A DNA stretch of 64,000 nucleotides from Cymbidium sinense (Eukaryota > Streptophyta > Magnoliopsida > Asparagales > Orchidaceae): positions 144,147,643 to 144,211,642 of the forward strand of contig CM038217.1 in NCBI GenBank assembly GCA_021442155.1, read 5' to 3'. Shown piece by piece: positions 25,001 to 36,262 of the stretch; positions within the stretch are counted from its first letter, which is position 1, and the number at the start of each line of letters is the position of its first letter. The notes below the pieces were generated by a model. The model was not told where the DNA came from. It did no database searches and saw only the letters and a list, made by a program, of their open reading frames with translations. The translations under genes were made by a program, and so were the position numbers.

Positions 25001-26989
25001 TTAATTGCATTTTAATTATGTTTGACTAAGCTTAAGTTTAATATGATTAATTTGATTAACTTAATTAGGTTATTTAAGATGTGTGATTAATTATTAAATT
25101 AAATAAATATTTGTTTAATTTTTAATTTGATTTCATATTTATTTAGGTTAATGATGTAATTAATGACTTAATGATTTAAGTTTAAATTAGGATTTTATTA
25201 TCATTTAATTGCATTTTATGTTTGATTAAGCTTAAGTTTAATATGATTAATTTGATTAACTTAATTAGTTTATTTAATAGGTGTGATCAAATTAATTAAG
25301 TGTTTGATTTGAATTAATTTTAATGTGATTTATAAAGTTAATTTGCTTCATTAAGATGTTTGATTAATTCATTAAGTTTGCATTAATTAAATGTTTAATT
25401 AATTAAGTTTGATTAAGGGTAATTAAAATTTTAAATTACTAGATTAATTAAAAGTTTGTTTAATTAGAGATTAATGACATAATTACCCATATATGACTTA
25501 TTTGATTTGATAGTTTTAATTAAGCATTTAAATAAATTTTATTGATTAAAGGGTTATCATTGTTATTATCATTTGATTAGATTAAGTGATTTAATTATTT
25601 ATTTTTATTTTAATTAAACTTGATTATTCATAATCATAGTTAGGTTGATTTTCTTCATTTATTATGTTCATTAGATTTCATTCATGTTTGATTTAGTTGT
25701 TTGGTTTATGTATTAATGGCTAATTAATCATCTTATTCCAAATGGATTGATTTTAAATGTGAATCATATCTTAATTAAGTTTTCTTTCATTTTATTTGGT
25801 TTAATCTAATTAGTATCAAATGATTATGTTGAATTGGTTTATTAATCAATTTGCTTTATTAATTTTTAAGTATTTTATTTTTTTTGTGAATTTTTAAAGT
25901 TTTAGGCAACTTAAATAATTTTTAAAATAAAAAATAAGTGATTTTCCCACTTAACCCGGTATCGTGTGTGGCGGCAGCAATGTGCCAAATGCACCGCCGA
26001 GGATTTTATTAATTATGCGTGGCAGCGACTTTTATACAATTTATGGTTCCACATCATGAAAAGGATGACGGACATCTGACGCATCGGATCGTTTGATTGT
26101 AGTTGACAATCCGGTCGACTTGAGAATTGAGTCGCGGGAGCCGCAATGGCGCATGATATGCGATCCACCAGTCGAATGGTCGGTATCTCGGTCAATGGTC
26201 GGTGATCATTCGTGATGGCGGGATCGATCACGGATCTGGAACAAATCATCGATCTCTAATGGAGATCCGATATTACTTCAGATCTGAATAGTAAAATGGA
26301 CAAATTGTGCAATTTTTTGCTAAATCGGAATGAAATCTCATCCAAATGAGCTCATTTTCATGGTGATTTTCACTGAAAATTTTTTGAATTCATATTAAGA
26401 CTAAATATAATAAAACATGCATTGCTTCTCTAAGGAGATTCCTAAAAATCATGCAAGAATTGACACAAATAGAAGTTCTTAAGGCCGACTAAAGTTTGAT
26501 AAAATTTCCTCATCGGGGATGGTTTCTGGTGGCGGTGAAGATCCGAGCAAACTCCTAGGTGCAAGAGGAAGCTTCAGAATGAGTGTAGCCTTCACCTTCA
26601 CTTTAGAATGGCGCATTCTTCAATTGTTGCCGCTTCCTCACCAGAATCCACCCAGTTTTGATGTTTTTAGCTTAAGAGAAGTGGGGAAGTGGTGGCTAAT
26701 GGCTTTGAGGTTTCCAAGAGAATGTCTCTTGCCAATCCCTATTCTCCACTTTTAATGGTGGCCAAATTTTGAATAAATGTGATGGGGAGGTGGTTGTGAT
26801 GGATGATGGCTTGATTGAGGACTTTGGATTCCAAAGTCTTTGTTCATAGGATATGCAACTATTGGGGAGGAGTTGATTGCATGTGATGGGAGAATTAAAT
26901 GAGGTAGGTGGAATCTTATGTAGGGGAAGATCTATGAGGAATTTAATTGGGTTGGGTTGATTTTGGGCTGATCTCAAATGGGTTTGGGC

Positions 26990-27880
26990 GAGTTTGATCA
27001 ACCCCCCGCCCCCCCAATGGGTCATAGCTTGGTTTCTATGGATTTGGCTCAATTTGGGTCATATGGGTCACATTGGGTCATATCGGGTTAGGTTAACCAA
27101 TTGCTCAAATTGGGTCAAACCAACGCTTAGGTTAGGTTCAAATGATAATTTGAGGTGTTTTGGTATGATCAATTTGATTTAATTTGGCTTAGGATTGATT
27201 TTGGCTCATTTGGAATTAAATGGGTCAAATGGGTCAAGTTGACCAATTTGATAAAAATCGGCCAAATTGGCTTGGGTTATGGGTTTATTAATGTTTAATT
27301 GGCTAATTGAAGATAAACATGATCTTTGGTTCGAATCAATTTGGATTTTATATGAATTTTGGCTAATTTAACCCTTTAGGTCAATTTGGACTAGGTTGGG
27401 TCAAATTGACCAATTGGTCAAATTAGACTCAATTATGGCTTTGGTCAAGTTCAATAATCAATTTGGAATGAACTTGAGCCATTAGCTATAATGAATTTGG
27501 GTTAGATCATGATTTGACCCAATTTGGGTCAACTTGGATCAAATTGTTGATTGGGCATAGTTTAGCTCAATTGGTGGTCAAGTCATTTTTAGATATTGAT
27601 TTTGGGTTGATTTAAATCATTAGTTTCATTCAATTTGATGTAGGATGAGTTTTGGTTAGTTTTGGTTCATTTAGGATAAGGGTTAACTTGGTCAAATGAC
27701 TAAGTTGACTTAGTTTGACCCAATTGATTGCAATTGATCATCTTGGGGTGATCAACAATCATGGTAGAAGATTTTGGTGAGCTTAGTTCAATCCAAGTTG
27801 GGTTGGATTGAAAGTTGGTTCAAATGAGTTTTTTAGGTCACTTTGGGTCAAGTAGACCTAAGTGAGTCAGTTGGTTTGGT
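26990..27880 (-). promoter_or_regulatory. W-box cluster in U3 of A 3' LTR
   Basis: GGTCAA/TTGACC hexamers and GGGTCA half-motifs recur throughout, for example around 27107-27120, 27220-27250 and 27378-27420. Equivalent clusters occur in all other LTR copies. Confidence 0.45.
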
Positions 27881-28938
27881 TTTGGTTTGATTCAAGTTTA
27901 GTTGAACTTATATATGAGCCCTGGATTGAAATATAAATTCAATGACAATCAATTTGGAGTCTAAGAGATTTTGGCTCAATTGAAAGTTTCAAGTCAAAAG
28001 GGCTAAGTTAGGCTTGACTTTGGTTGACTTGAATTTGGTTTGAGTATTATAGATTTTATTTATATTTGAATAGATTATTGAAGGAATGATTGATTCAAGA
28101 GAAAATCCATTGGTTCTGACTTGATCTGGATAAAATTTGGCTAACTCCAAAGAATTAGCTTAAATGGCTTAAATTGGGGTTGGATTTGATTTTGGATATA
28201 GTTTTGGTCATTTGAATTTGGATTTCATTTATATTTATAAATATAAATGAAGGAATAATTGATTTATAAGGAAATCAAATGAATTTGATTTGATTTAAAG
28301 GGGGTTTTGGCTAAGCTTATGAAGGTGGTTCATATGGCTTAGGAAGGGTCTTAGGATTTGAATTTGATTTTGGGTTTCAATCATTTGGAGTCAAATTTGA
28401 AATAAGATTTGGAATTTGAATTTGAATTTGAGATTTGGTTTGAGATATGAATCTAGGTTTGATTTGAGAAGGTGTATATAGATTGGGTTTAGGCTGTAGG
28501 ATATGTGATTTCCTTAAGCCCTAAGGCATAACCTAATCTTATGATTAACCCTTCTAAGTCTCTAAGCTTAGGTTAAGTGTTCACCTAATCACCAGAAGTG
28601 TTATATAACTAAAGAACTCTTAGTTTTTAGAAGAGTTCTAAGTCTAAGAAGAGAAGGTTGAAAGCTCACTCCAAAAGTGAGGTCAACAAAAGTATCCCCA
28701 ATAGGTGTGGTGTAACTGACAAGGCACACCGCACGTATTGGCATTGATCGAAATGATCAATAATATTCATAAGATTGCAAAAATTAATAGAAGTGATCTA
28801 TACCTAGACCCGAAAGGTAGATAGAATCACAATCTTAGTGCAATGTAGCTCTCTTTATGTCAAGGGCATGAGAGGGCTAGAAGGAATCCACCGAAAATTG
28901 AGTACATGAACCTTCCACAAGGGAAGCAGGTTCAAGTT

Positions 28939-29130
28939 ATCCGCTGGGAATATGGATCTAAGTTTGATTCTGAATATGATTTGTTTGGGTGTGTATCTAT
29001 TGGAGATAAGAATCTGAGTTTGATTATGAGTATGATTTATTTATATGTGTATCCACTGGGGATAAGAATTTGATTTTGATTATGAGCATGATTTGTTTAG
29101 ATGTGTATCTAGTGGGGATAAGAACCTATA
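28939..29130 (-). repeat. 56-bp tandem repeat, about 3.4 copies
   Basis: Units begin at 28939, 28995, 29051 and 29107, exactly 56 bp apart. Each runs from 'atcc/tNNtGGGGATAAgAAtct' through 'gatttgtttNNNtgtgt'. The regular spacing with sequence drift marks a short satellite-like array at the LTR-proximal end of the 3' UTR. Confidence 0.8.
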
Positions 29131-29519
29131 ATTCGATGGGGATCAAGATCGAATTGATTTTAATTTATTTTATTTTAATTGATGTGGAAGCATATCTACT
29201 AGGGATATGTGTTGGGATCCACTGGGGATTGGGTATGTGAACTTTCCACTAAGGAAGTAGGTTTGAGCTATCCATTGGGAATATTAATTTGATTGGATTT
29301 TTTTTTGATTTATTTGATTAGACTCCACTAGGGAGGTTTGTTTAATTTGTTATGGATCCATTAGAGAGAATTATTCTAGATTGAGGGCATATACGTCGGG
29401 GATGTACATTAGGTTAGATTTGTTTGATTTATATTTAAGCTCCACTAAAGAGGCCAATTTGATCTACAAATCTAACCGATATGTTTGGTTTGACTTCATT
29501 GGAGATGTTGGTTCTGAAT

Positions 29520-31580
29520 TTATTTTGTTATGGACCCTGTCGGTGTGCGATGGACCACACTAAGAAGGAGCCACTAGGGCCTTGTCCTATCTTATATTTA
29601 TAAGTCCAAAGGGGTAGTCTACCTGCCATAAGGTAGGACTCTCCAACCTAAGGGGTTGCCTTTCGGTGTGTAACGGTTGTACTAAGAAGAAAGCATAATA
29701 GACTTACATCTTCCAGAATAGGGATCAGCAGTTGGGGTGATCTGTCAATGGTGAAACAAATCAAACCTGACCTAGGGCAACTACTGAGTGAGCATCATTG
29801 GGGATCTTACCCAACTCAAGAGTAGTCCTGATGATTAATTTGATTTGATGCAATTTGATTTAATTTAATTTGGTATGTTATGTTATGGACCCTATTGGCA
29901 TGTGATGGACTCACCGAGAAGGGGCTATGTCTGCATTGATCTACCTCAGATTTACAAATCCAAAGGGATACTCTACCAGCCACAATGCAGGACTATCCAG
30001 CCTAAGGGTTGTCTTTCAGTGTGCAATGGCTGTATTAGGAAGAAAGTGTAACAGACTTATATTTTCCAAAGTAAGGATCAGCCATTGGGGTGATCTATCA
30101 ATGAACAATAAATCAAACCCGACCTAGGGTGACTATTTGAGCAAATGTAGGACTCATATCGACTCAAGAATAGTCATAATTAATTTAATTTTAGATGGAC
30201 CCTATTGGATTGTGATGGATCTACTAAGAAGGGGCTAATATCAGCCTTGACCTATCTTAAATTTATAAATTTATAGGGATAGTCTATTGGTCGCGGGGTA
30301 GAGCTAACCAACCTAAGGGGTGACTTTCAGTGTGCAATGATCAAGTCAGGAAGAAAGCTTGTAGACTTATACCTTTCTAAACAAGGAACCACTGAGGTGA
30401 TCAGTTGATAGCACAATAAATTGAACCCGACCTAAGGCTACCCATCGGTTTGCAATGGTCGTCATTGGAAGAATGCATGATAGACTTATATCTCCCAAAG
30501 CAAGGATTACTATCGGGGTGACCTGTTGGTGGCACAACAAGTCGATTCTCAACCTAGGGGTGACTACTGAGAGAGTGCCAACCTGGGGACTTATCTCAAC
30601 TCAAAGTAGTCAGGAAATTCCTATAGGGAGTTTTACTGACACTGCCCTAAAGATAGGATGCTTGCTTGAGAAAGGGGCCACTGGGGGCTTGAATTCCTAA
30701 TCCACAAGCAAAGATATATATTTTTTGTTTTATTTATATGCGTGGACCCTGTTGGCATGCGAGGGACCACACTGAGAAGGAGCTTATATCGACCTAGTCA
30801 TATCTTAGATTTAATAGACCAAAGGAGAATCTGCATATCCGTAAGACAAATTCTCCAACCACAGGGGTGGCTATTAGGAGAGGGGGACTGCCTAATCTAA
30901 AAGTAACCTAGGTAGTGTCTAAATGGGGTCACTAAGGACTTGATCCAAATAGAGTGCCCACATGGGAGGTGCCACTAGTGGCTTTATCCAGGACTCTGAA
31001 AAAGAAAGCCTATAGGTATACGATGACCAACTCTGGGAGAAAGCTTGTAGATTTTCATCTGCCACTAGTGGTGTATCCATCGGGTGGGTCACCATTAACA
31101 TGGCGATAATCGACCAACCTAAGGTGCCCATCGACTTGCGACGATCAACTTGAGAAGAAGGCTTGTAGTCTTACATCTTCACAGACAAAAATGATCATCG
31201 GGATAGTCTATCATTGGCGGGACAAATTCTATTCGACCTTGAGCGAGTACCAAATGAGTCTGTAAGGACTAAACCCAGGCTTGAAGTAGTCAGGAGGAAA
31301 GAAGCCACTAAGGGACTTATCCTAAAACTTAAATATACTTGACCTAGTTAGTGCATGATGGCTAGTTCAAGAAGAAAGCATGTAGGCTTACATCCTCTTA
31401 AACAAAGCCAACATGGGGTAGTTTACCGACTACGCAGTAAGGCCTTCCAAACTAATAAGGCGCTCATCAATTTACAATGATCAAGTTAGAAAGAAAGCTT
31501 GTAGACTTACATCTATCATACAAGTAACCACTAGGGTGACACACTAGCAAGGTAGCACATCAGCCCGACCTAGAGCAGCT
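29520..31580 (-). repeat. Degenerate tandem array, base unit about 115-120 bp
   Basis: The marker 'tagacttayatct' (with variants) recurs near 29700, 30051, 30361, 30481, 31045, 31165, 31385 and 31501. Neighbouring spacings are about 116-120 bp or multiples of it. Companion markers recur in the same order: 'aaggggtgactttcagtgtgcaatgg', 'ggggtgatctgtcaatgg' and 'gacctagggtgactactgag'. A higher-order marker, 'atggaccctattggcatg', appears near 29530, 29882, 30193 and 30742. Confidence 0.65.
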
Positions 31581-31674
31581 AATGAGTCAGTGTCATAAGG
31601 GGCTTTATCCCACATCCAAACAGTCTGAGATAAAAGATATATGTGTTTGTATTGTGAAAGAAGGAATAGGATGA

Positions 31675-31930
31675 CACTTAGGTTCTCTTACACCTATCCT
31701 AAACAAGTTAAATAATGGATAAAATGGTGCCATAGGGGCACTATGACTCCACCAAGAAAGGATGCGCTTGGGTTCTCTTACACCTAACTTAATTGATGCT
31801 AGTCGAAATAAGATGTCTCTTGGGTTCTCTTACACCTATTGTAATAACACTGAAAAATTGTGTGTAGTTTGTGTTGGTGTTGTGCTATTAAGGATAAGAT
31901 GCAGCTTGGGTTCCTTACACCTACCCTAAA
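31675..31930 (-). repeat. Four copies of a 'cttgggttctcttacaccta' motif
   Basis: The motif occurs with cores at 31681, 31771, 31823 and 31909. Each is preceded by 'aagatgNNNct' or 'ggatgNNNct', at irregular spacing (90, 52, 86 bp). It lies just after the integrase remnant, at the start of the 3' UTR. Confidence 0.6.
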
Positions 31931-32044
31931 CACATCGTGGCATATTCACAAGCCAAGATAGTCCTCAACACGGAAGAGATAGATTTTGAGATGAAAGAAA
32001 TTTTATTGATAATTGATTTGAAATAAGATTTATGGATAATATTT

Positions 32045-33280
32045 TTTTAGGTAGAGCCTGTTGATTGAAAGCATTGGGCACTCTCCCTTATAATTTATGA
32101 GTTGATAAGATACTCCTTGATAGGCCTTCTCTATGGCATAAGGGCCTTTCTAAGTGGGTTCAAACTTGCCTCCCATCTTTCGACGGGAAACAATTGGTCT
32201 CCCTAGAACTAAAATAAGCTCTCCTACTTAAAAAGCTCTAGGATGGACCAACTTGTTGTGAGCTTGAATCATTTTAGATTTGTACAACTCGATATTCTGG
32301 CATGCTCGGAGGCATCTCTCCTCCAAACCTTCGAGCTCGTCCAACCGCAACTTGGCATTTTTCTCTGTAGTAATCTTGCTACCCACAATTATCCTTAATG
32401 ATGGGAGTTGGACTTCTAATGGTAGTACAGATTCATACACATACACTAAGGAGAAAGTGATAGATTGAGTTAGAGTTCTGTATGTGATATGGTAAGCTCA
32501 CAAGGCTTCAACTAATCGCTCATGTCATTTGTTGCCGTTAAGTGTCTTCTTTGATATTTGGATGAGAGTTTTGTTGAAGGCTTCTGCTAAGCCATTTGCC
32601 ATTGGGTAGTAGATGGTAGAATATCTCCAATCTATGTTGTGTCTCTAAGCAAAGCTATTGATTTTATTGCTCTTGAATGCAGTACCATTATCAGATATAA
32701 TTTATCGAGGCTCCCCAAGCCTATATATAATATGGTTCTTGAAAAATTGGAGCACATGCTGAGCTATGACCTCTCTATGTGGGATTGCCTCCACCCACTT
32801 GGAAAAGTAGTCGATGGCAGCTAGAATGAATCGATGACCATTGGAAGAAGGAGGATCGATCTGACCCACTATGTCAGTACCCCAACACTCAAATGGCCAT
32901 GAGGCCAATGTAGGTTGTAGAATGTTGGGTGGTTGATGTAGGACCACACCATGTACCTGATATTGGTGACATCTCCTAGCTACATCCATGTAGTATGTGA
33001 TCATCAAAGGCTAATAGTATCATAGTCTCTTGATCTTGGCTTTCATCTTCAGACCAAATTGATGTGCTCCACATAAACTTGAGTGTACCTCGGTCATGAT
33101 CCTATGGGCTTCATGTTTGTCCAGATAACATAACCACATATGATCGAAAACTGCTGGTATAAGGTGCCATCCACGAGAGCGTAGGAAAGGGATCTCTGCT
33201 TCATATAGTGTGCTAGTGATTTCTCTTGAGGTAGTTTGTCTATATTTAAATAATCCATGAATGGTTGCCTCCAATTTAGC
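32045..33280 (-). pseudogene. Integrase of element A (Tat/Ogre gypsy), decayed
   Basis: Integrates the element cDNA into the host chromosome. Reading the minus strand, the zinc-binding region is visible at about 33150-32950 (DKHEAHRIMTEVHS and CGAHQFGLKMK, then ARRCHQYQVHG), though the second cysteine of the CxxC pair appears changed. The catalytic core follows: CWGTDIVGQIDPPSSNGHRF at about 32895 (first Asp), IDYFSKWVEAIP, ISDNGTAFKS near 32690 (second Asp), and GLAEAFNKTL near 32600 (the Glu). The C-terminal part includes LRLDELEGLEERCLRACQNI and ends about 32045. All three D,D,E residues are readable, but several in-frame stops lie between the ORF pieces 33020-33274, 32702-33007 and 32228-32446. 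It cannot make a full protein. Confidence 0.88.
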
Positions 33281-33369
33281 TCCTCTTCCTTTTTGGCAAT
33301 GGCAACCTCCCCTTTAAGAGAGAATCTCTTGATGAGTTAGCATCAATAAAGGATAACACTTGTCTATTT

Positions 33370-33830
33370 TGGACCCTTATTGGAATGTACTCATCTTCCG
33401 GACATGCCAACTCTTTGGAAAGCTTGGCTAATGCATTTGCTACTACATTCTCTCCTCGAGGAATCTTGTAGATGGTAACCTCTATGATTTAGGTCAATAA
33501 CTCCATGGTATACTTGTGATAATGATGGAGCTTAGGCTTTAGAACCTTATAAGAGCTAGCGATTTGGTTGATGACTAACTAAGAATCCCCAAAGATATTG
33601 ATACTCTGGACGCATAGTGTAATGACTAACTTCAGACTGACAATCAGAGCCTCACATTCGACTTCATTGTTGGTGCATGTATTGGACAGATGATATGAGA
33701 AGCTCATCACATCACAATCCGGGGTTAGGAGAACTATTCCTACCCCAACTTTTCCTGGGATAGTAGATTGTGATTCTTCTTCTCTTTAAGAGGAAGCTGC
33801 ACCATCAAAATACATCTCCCAATGGTGAAT
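33370..33830 (-). pseudogene. Additional (archaeal-type) RNase H of element A
   Basis: This second RNase H, placed between the usual RNase H and integrase, is a hallmark of the Tat/Ogre group. The minus strand gives HWEMYFDGAAS (about 33830-33795), CTNNEVECEALIVSLKL (about 33680-33630), NIFGDS followed by a stop and LVINQ (about 33600-33570), LHHYHKYTMELLT, then IPRGENVVANALAKLSKEL near 33450. Asp, Glu and Asp at the positions usually catalytic are present. The stop falls right after GDS, where the family has a residue such as Gln, so the copy is dead. There is no ORF longer than 60 codons, so this is read from frame fragments. Confidence 0.8.
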
Positions 33831-33959
33831 GTTAGTATCCCCTAAGTTCATGATTTATTCATCAGGGAGGTCATCACTAAGCAGAGAATCAGCAGGAAGT
33901 GGGTGTGCCACTAAGAAATTTGCAAGTGCTTATCCTTCCACGACATGGAGGGGTATGAA

Positions 33960-34340
33960 TGTTATGTCAAACTGAGACAAAATCATGGACCAATGCACCA
34001 ACCATCCAGATAAGGTTGGCCGTGTCATGAGATATTGCAGTGGATTGACTCTAGAGATCAAGTTTACCTTATGAGAGATCATGTGCTACAGCTTTTGGGA
34101 TGCGAAGATTAAAGCTAGGAAATGCTTCTCAATAGGTGGATAGTTGGATTTAGCAGGTATTAGATGATGGCTGAGGTAGTAGAGTGCATTCTCCTTCCCT
34201 TCATCTTTGGCTTGGGTTAATAAAGTACCAAGGGAGTCATCTAACACAGTAATATATAGTATGATAAGCTTGCTTGGGATAGGGGCTGCTAGAACTAGTG
34301 ACATCATCAGGTATTGCTTGATGACTTTGAAGGCATGCTG
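33960..34340 (-). pseudogene. RNase H of element A
   Basis: Degrades the RNA strand of the RNA-DNA hybrid during reverse transcription. The open piece 34307-34086 reads LVLAAPIPSKLIILYITVLD, then GTLLTQAKDEGKENALYYLS and NYPPIEKHFLALIFASQKL. This matches the gypsy pattern of a beta strand ending in Asp, the YLS strand, and the NYPxIEK-LALxxA helix with its Glu. A stop follows, then HMISHKVNLISRVNPLQYLM on the same strand. It is contiguous with the RT upstream and the second RNase H downstream. Confidence 0.8.
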
Positions 34341-35260
34341 ACACTTATCATCCCACTTGAACTTGGCATCCTTTTTTATAAGTGATGAGAATGGCTGGCA
34401 TCTCCCTGATAAGTTGGATATGAAGCATCTTAGATATACTTGGAATGCTCTGAGTTGTTAGCTTTTAGGTGTGGCATTTCTAAAGATCTTCTCCTTGATT
34501 TCTATTCTATAGTGTCAAACAACAAACCCATGGAATTTCCCTAAAGCTACTCCAAATGCACACTTTAGGGGGTTCATTTTGAGGTTGTATTATTTTTACC
34601 GTTCAAAAACTACGCTCAAGTCAAAGATATGGTCTTTCTTTTCTTTACTCTTGACTACAAGATCATCGATGTAATATTCGACTTGATGTTGAATGAGTTC
34701 GCTGAAGATTCGAGTCATGGCCCGTTGGTATATGCACCGGTATTTTTTAGGCTTAAAGGAATGACCTTATAACAATAATTTCTGATCGAGGTTCAAAAGG
34801 CAATGTTTCTTTCATCCTCTAGGGCCATCTTTATTTGGTTATATCCATATGAGCCATCCATGAAGGAGAATACTACATGAGATGAGGTAATGTCTACCAT
34901 CAATTCTGGGATTAGTAGTGAAACTTTTCTTTTGGACATGCCTTATTTAGATCCCTAAAATGAATGCATATGTGAATTTGGCCATTCTTTTTCTTAACTG
35001 GGATGACACTGGCTAACCAGGTAGGATATTCTTCTTCCTAGATAAAGCCAACATCGATTAATTTCTTGATTTCATAAGTGACCTGTTATTCAATATCTAA
35101 TCGCATGCGTCTAGGAGCCTGCTTGATAGGGTTAGGATTGGGTTTTATTGCAAGTTTATGGATTGCTATGTCAGGAGATAGACTGAGCATCTCTTCATAA
35201 CTCCATGCAAAACAGTCCTTATACTTAGTCAACAGCTTTACTAAACCATTAGTTTTTTTT
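34341..35260 (-). pseudogene. Reverse transcriptase of element A
   Basis: Copies the element RNA into DNA. Minus-strand fragments in order: YKDCFAWSYEEM (upstream of RT), IKQAPRRMRLDIE near 35130-35090, EYPTWLASVIPVKKKNGQIH, FRDLNKACPKEKF near 34950, DGSYGYNQIKMALEDERNIA near 34840, and the catalytic YYIDDL at 34676-34659 followed by VVKSKEKK. After this comes the C-terminal KWDDKCQHAFKVIK. The catalytic pair of Asp residues is intact, but stops (for example after DIE and before EEEYPTW) and frameshifts split it. The order RT, RNase H, second RNase H, integrase is that of Tat/Ogre elements. Confidence 0.88.
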
Positions 35261-36262
35261 CATTCAACAAAGAACTGATGTATGTTGGGCATGGATCTTC
35301 TTTAGTTTCAAAGTTGATTTTTTTGAGCTGGTCAATGGTTGATCTGATCTCCTCTTCAAACTCTGGCAGTGCATCATTGACTTTAAAGTCATTTGGATCA
35401 TTTAAAGTTTCTAAACACACCTCCTCATATGAGTTAGCATGATTTGAAAAGAACCTATAATATTCTAAATGATTGGTGATAACTAGCGATCATCATCAGA
35501 CCCACTATCACGAATCTAGTCCGATCTTGATTGTGAATGTCGCATTTGTTGTCCCATAACCTTTCAAAGTAATCACTATGTTTAGACCAAGCATGTGGAA
35601 TTAATCCTTTCTTTGCTAAATTAAGAACACAAAGGTAAATCAAATCAAAAATTATTAAATCTTTATATGAATCATCCTCAAGCTCTATATTTGCTTCTTG
35701 ACTTGAGGATGATGCTCCAAGAAAGAGCTTATGCACCTTTACATTTGTGGAAGCCTTAGAGGCTTCCTTAACTACCAAACCCTCAACTTTTTGTGAGAAA
35801 AGTGGGGTTGGAGCTAAAGTTCCCAACTGATGTCTGATTGTTTCACATATATAGACTTGGATACACTTATGCTTTGCTTAGGAGCCCAGTCTTCATTGTT
35901 GTCCAGATCATCTATCACTTACATGGGGATCTGATGTCTGAAAATGCTAGCTGGCGTACTAATCATATATGGCTCATCCTCTGAACTAGATTCTAAGTCT
36001 ATATAAATAGTAGTTGTACTCCTGGTAGCAGAGACACAATTCTTATTAGGTGGCTAGTAAGGAGGTCTTCCATCTCTAGGCATGTCTCCGGATCTACCTC
36101 TTCCTCTGCCTGGTGGAGGTCGAGTCATCTTACCCATATGTTCGAATGGAGTAACGAACTATGGGTGAAATCTAATGCCAAGCTCTACTTTCTCTTCCAA
36201 GTCTATTTCTCGCTCTCTTTTATTTTCTTTCCCATTTTCTTTCTTTTTTTCTTTTTTTTTCT
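35261..36262 (-). pseudogene. Protease-RT linker of element A (intron position in Ogre)
   Basis: About 1 kb between protease and RT with no known domain. It includes a 123-codon open piece (35826-35455) with acidic and serine-rich stretches such as FLGASSSSQEANIELEDDSY. Upstream, on the same strand, is an Arg/Gly-rich stretch TRPPPGRGRGRSGDMPRDG near 36120-36060. Ogre elements are reported to carry a removable intron between protease and RT. I cannot identify splice sites here by eye, so an intron is only a possibility. The open piece could be coding linker that survived by chance. Confidence 0.5.

Larger units (their letters stand above)
21404..28688 (-). mobile_element. Element A 3' LTR, interrupted at its left end
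   Basis: Homologous from end to end to the A 5' LTR (43408-51276). The minus-strand 5' end is TGTTGACCTCACTTTTGG at 28688. It lacks the last ~812 bp of the LTR (equivalent of 42596-43407), because LTR E is inserted there. Relative to the 5' LTR it also has a deletion of roughly 760 bp near 25865. Landmarks: TATA-like site at 22081-22090, conserved block at 23220-23320, very AT-rich 24250-25940, GC-rich block at 25955-26280, W-box cluster at 26990-27880. A hand comparison of the last ~205 bases with 51072-51276 shows about 22 differences; an AT-rich stretch shows about 6%. The insertion is therefore old. ORFs inside are incidental. Confidence 0.85.
28689..32040 (-). other. Element A 3' UTR between integrase and 3' LTR
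   Basis: About 3.35 kb without a recognisable protein domain. It consists largely of degenerate tandem repeats, listed separately. Long repeat-bearing 3' UTRs are a known feature of Ogre and related Ty3/gypsy elements. The minus-strand sequence just before the 3' LTR, TTGGGGATACTTT, is the only weak polypurine-tract candidate. The short ORFs here (29381-31131) are on either strand, overlap the repeats, and show no domain. Confidence 0.65.

Noticed and set aside
26696..27052. 118-codon minus ORF within the A 3' LTR
   Set aside because: No domain, biased composition from translated repeats, and the equivalent in the 5' LTR (around 49400-49640) does not keep the frame.
28670..28700. Search for a clear polypurine tract before the A 3' LTR
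   Set aside because: Only TTGGGGATACTTT is present on the minus strand; too weak to annotate as a separate site.
35455..35826. 123-codon ORF considered as a host gene
   Set aside because: It sits on the element strand exactly between protease and RT, and its flanking frames continue the polyprotein region.
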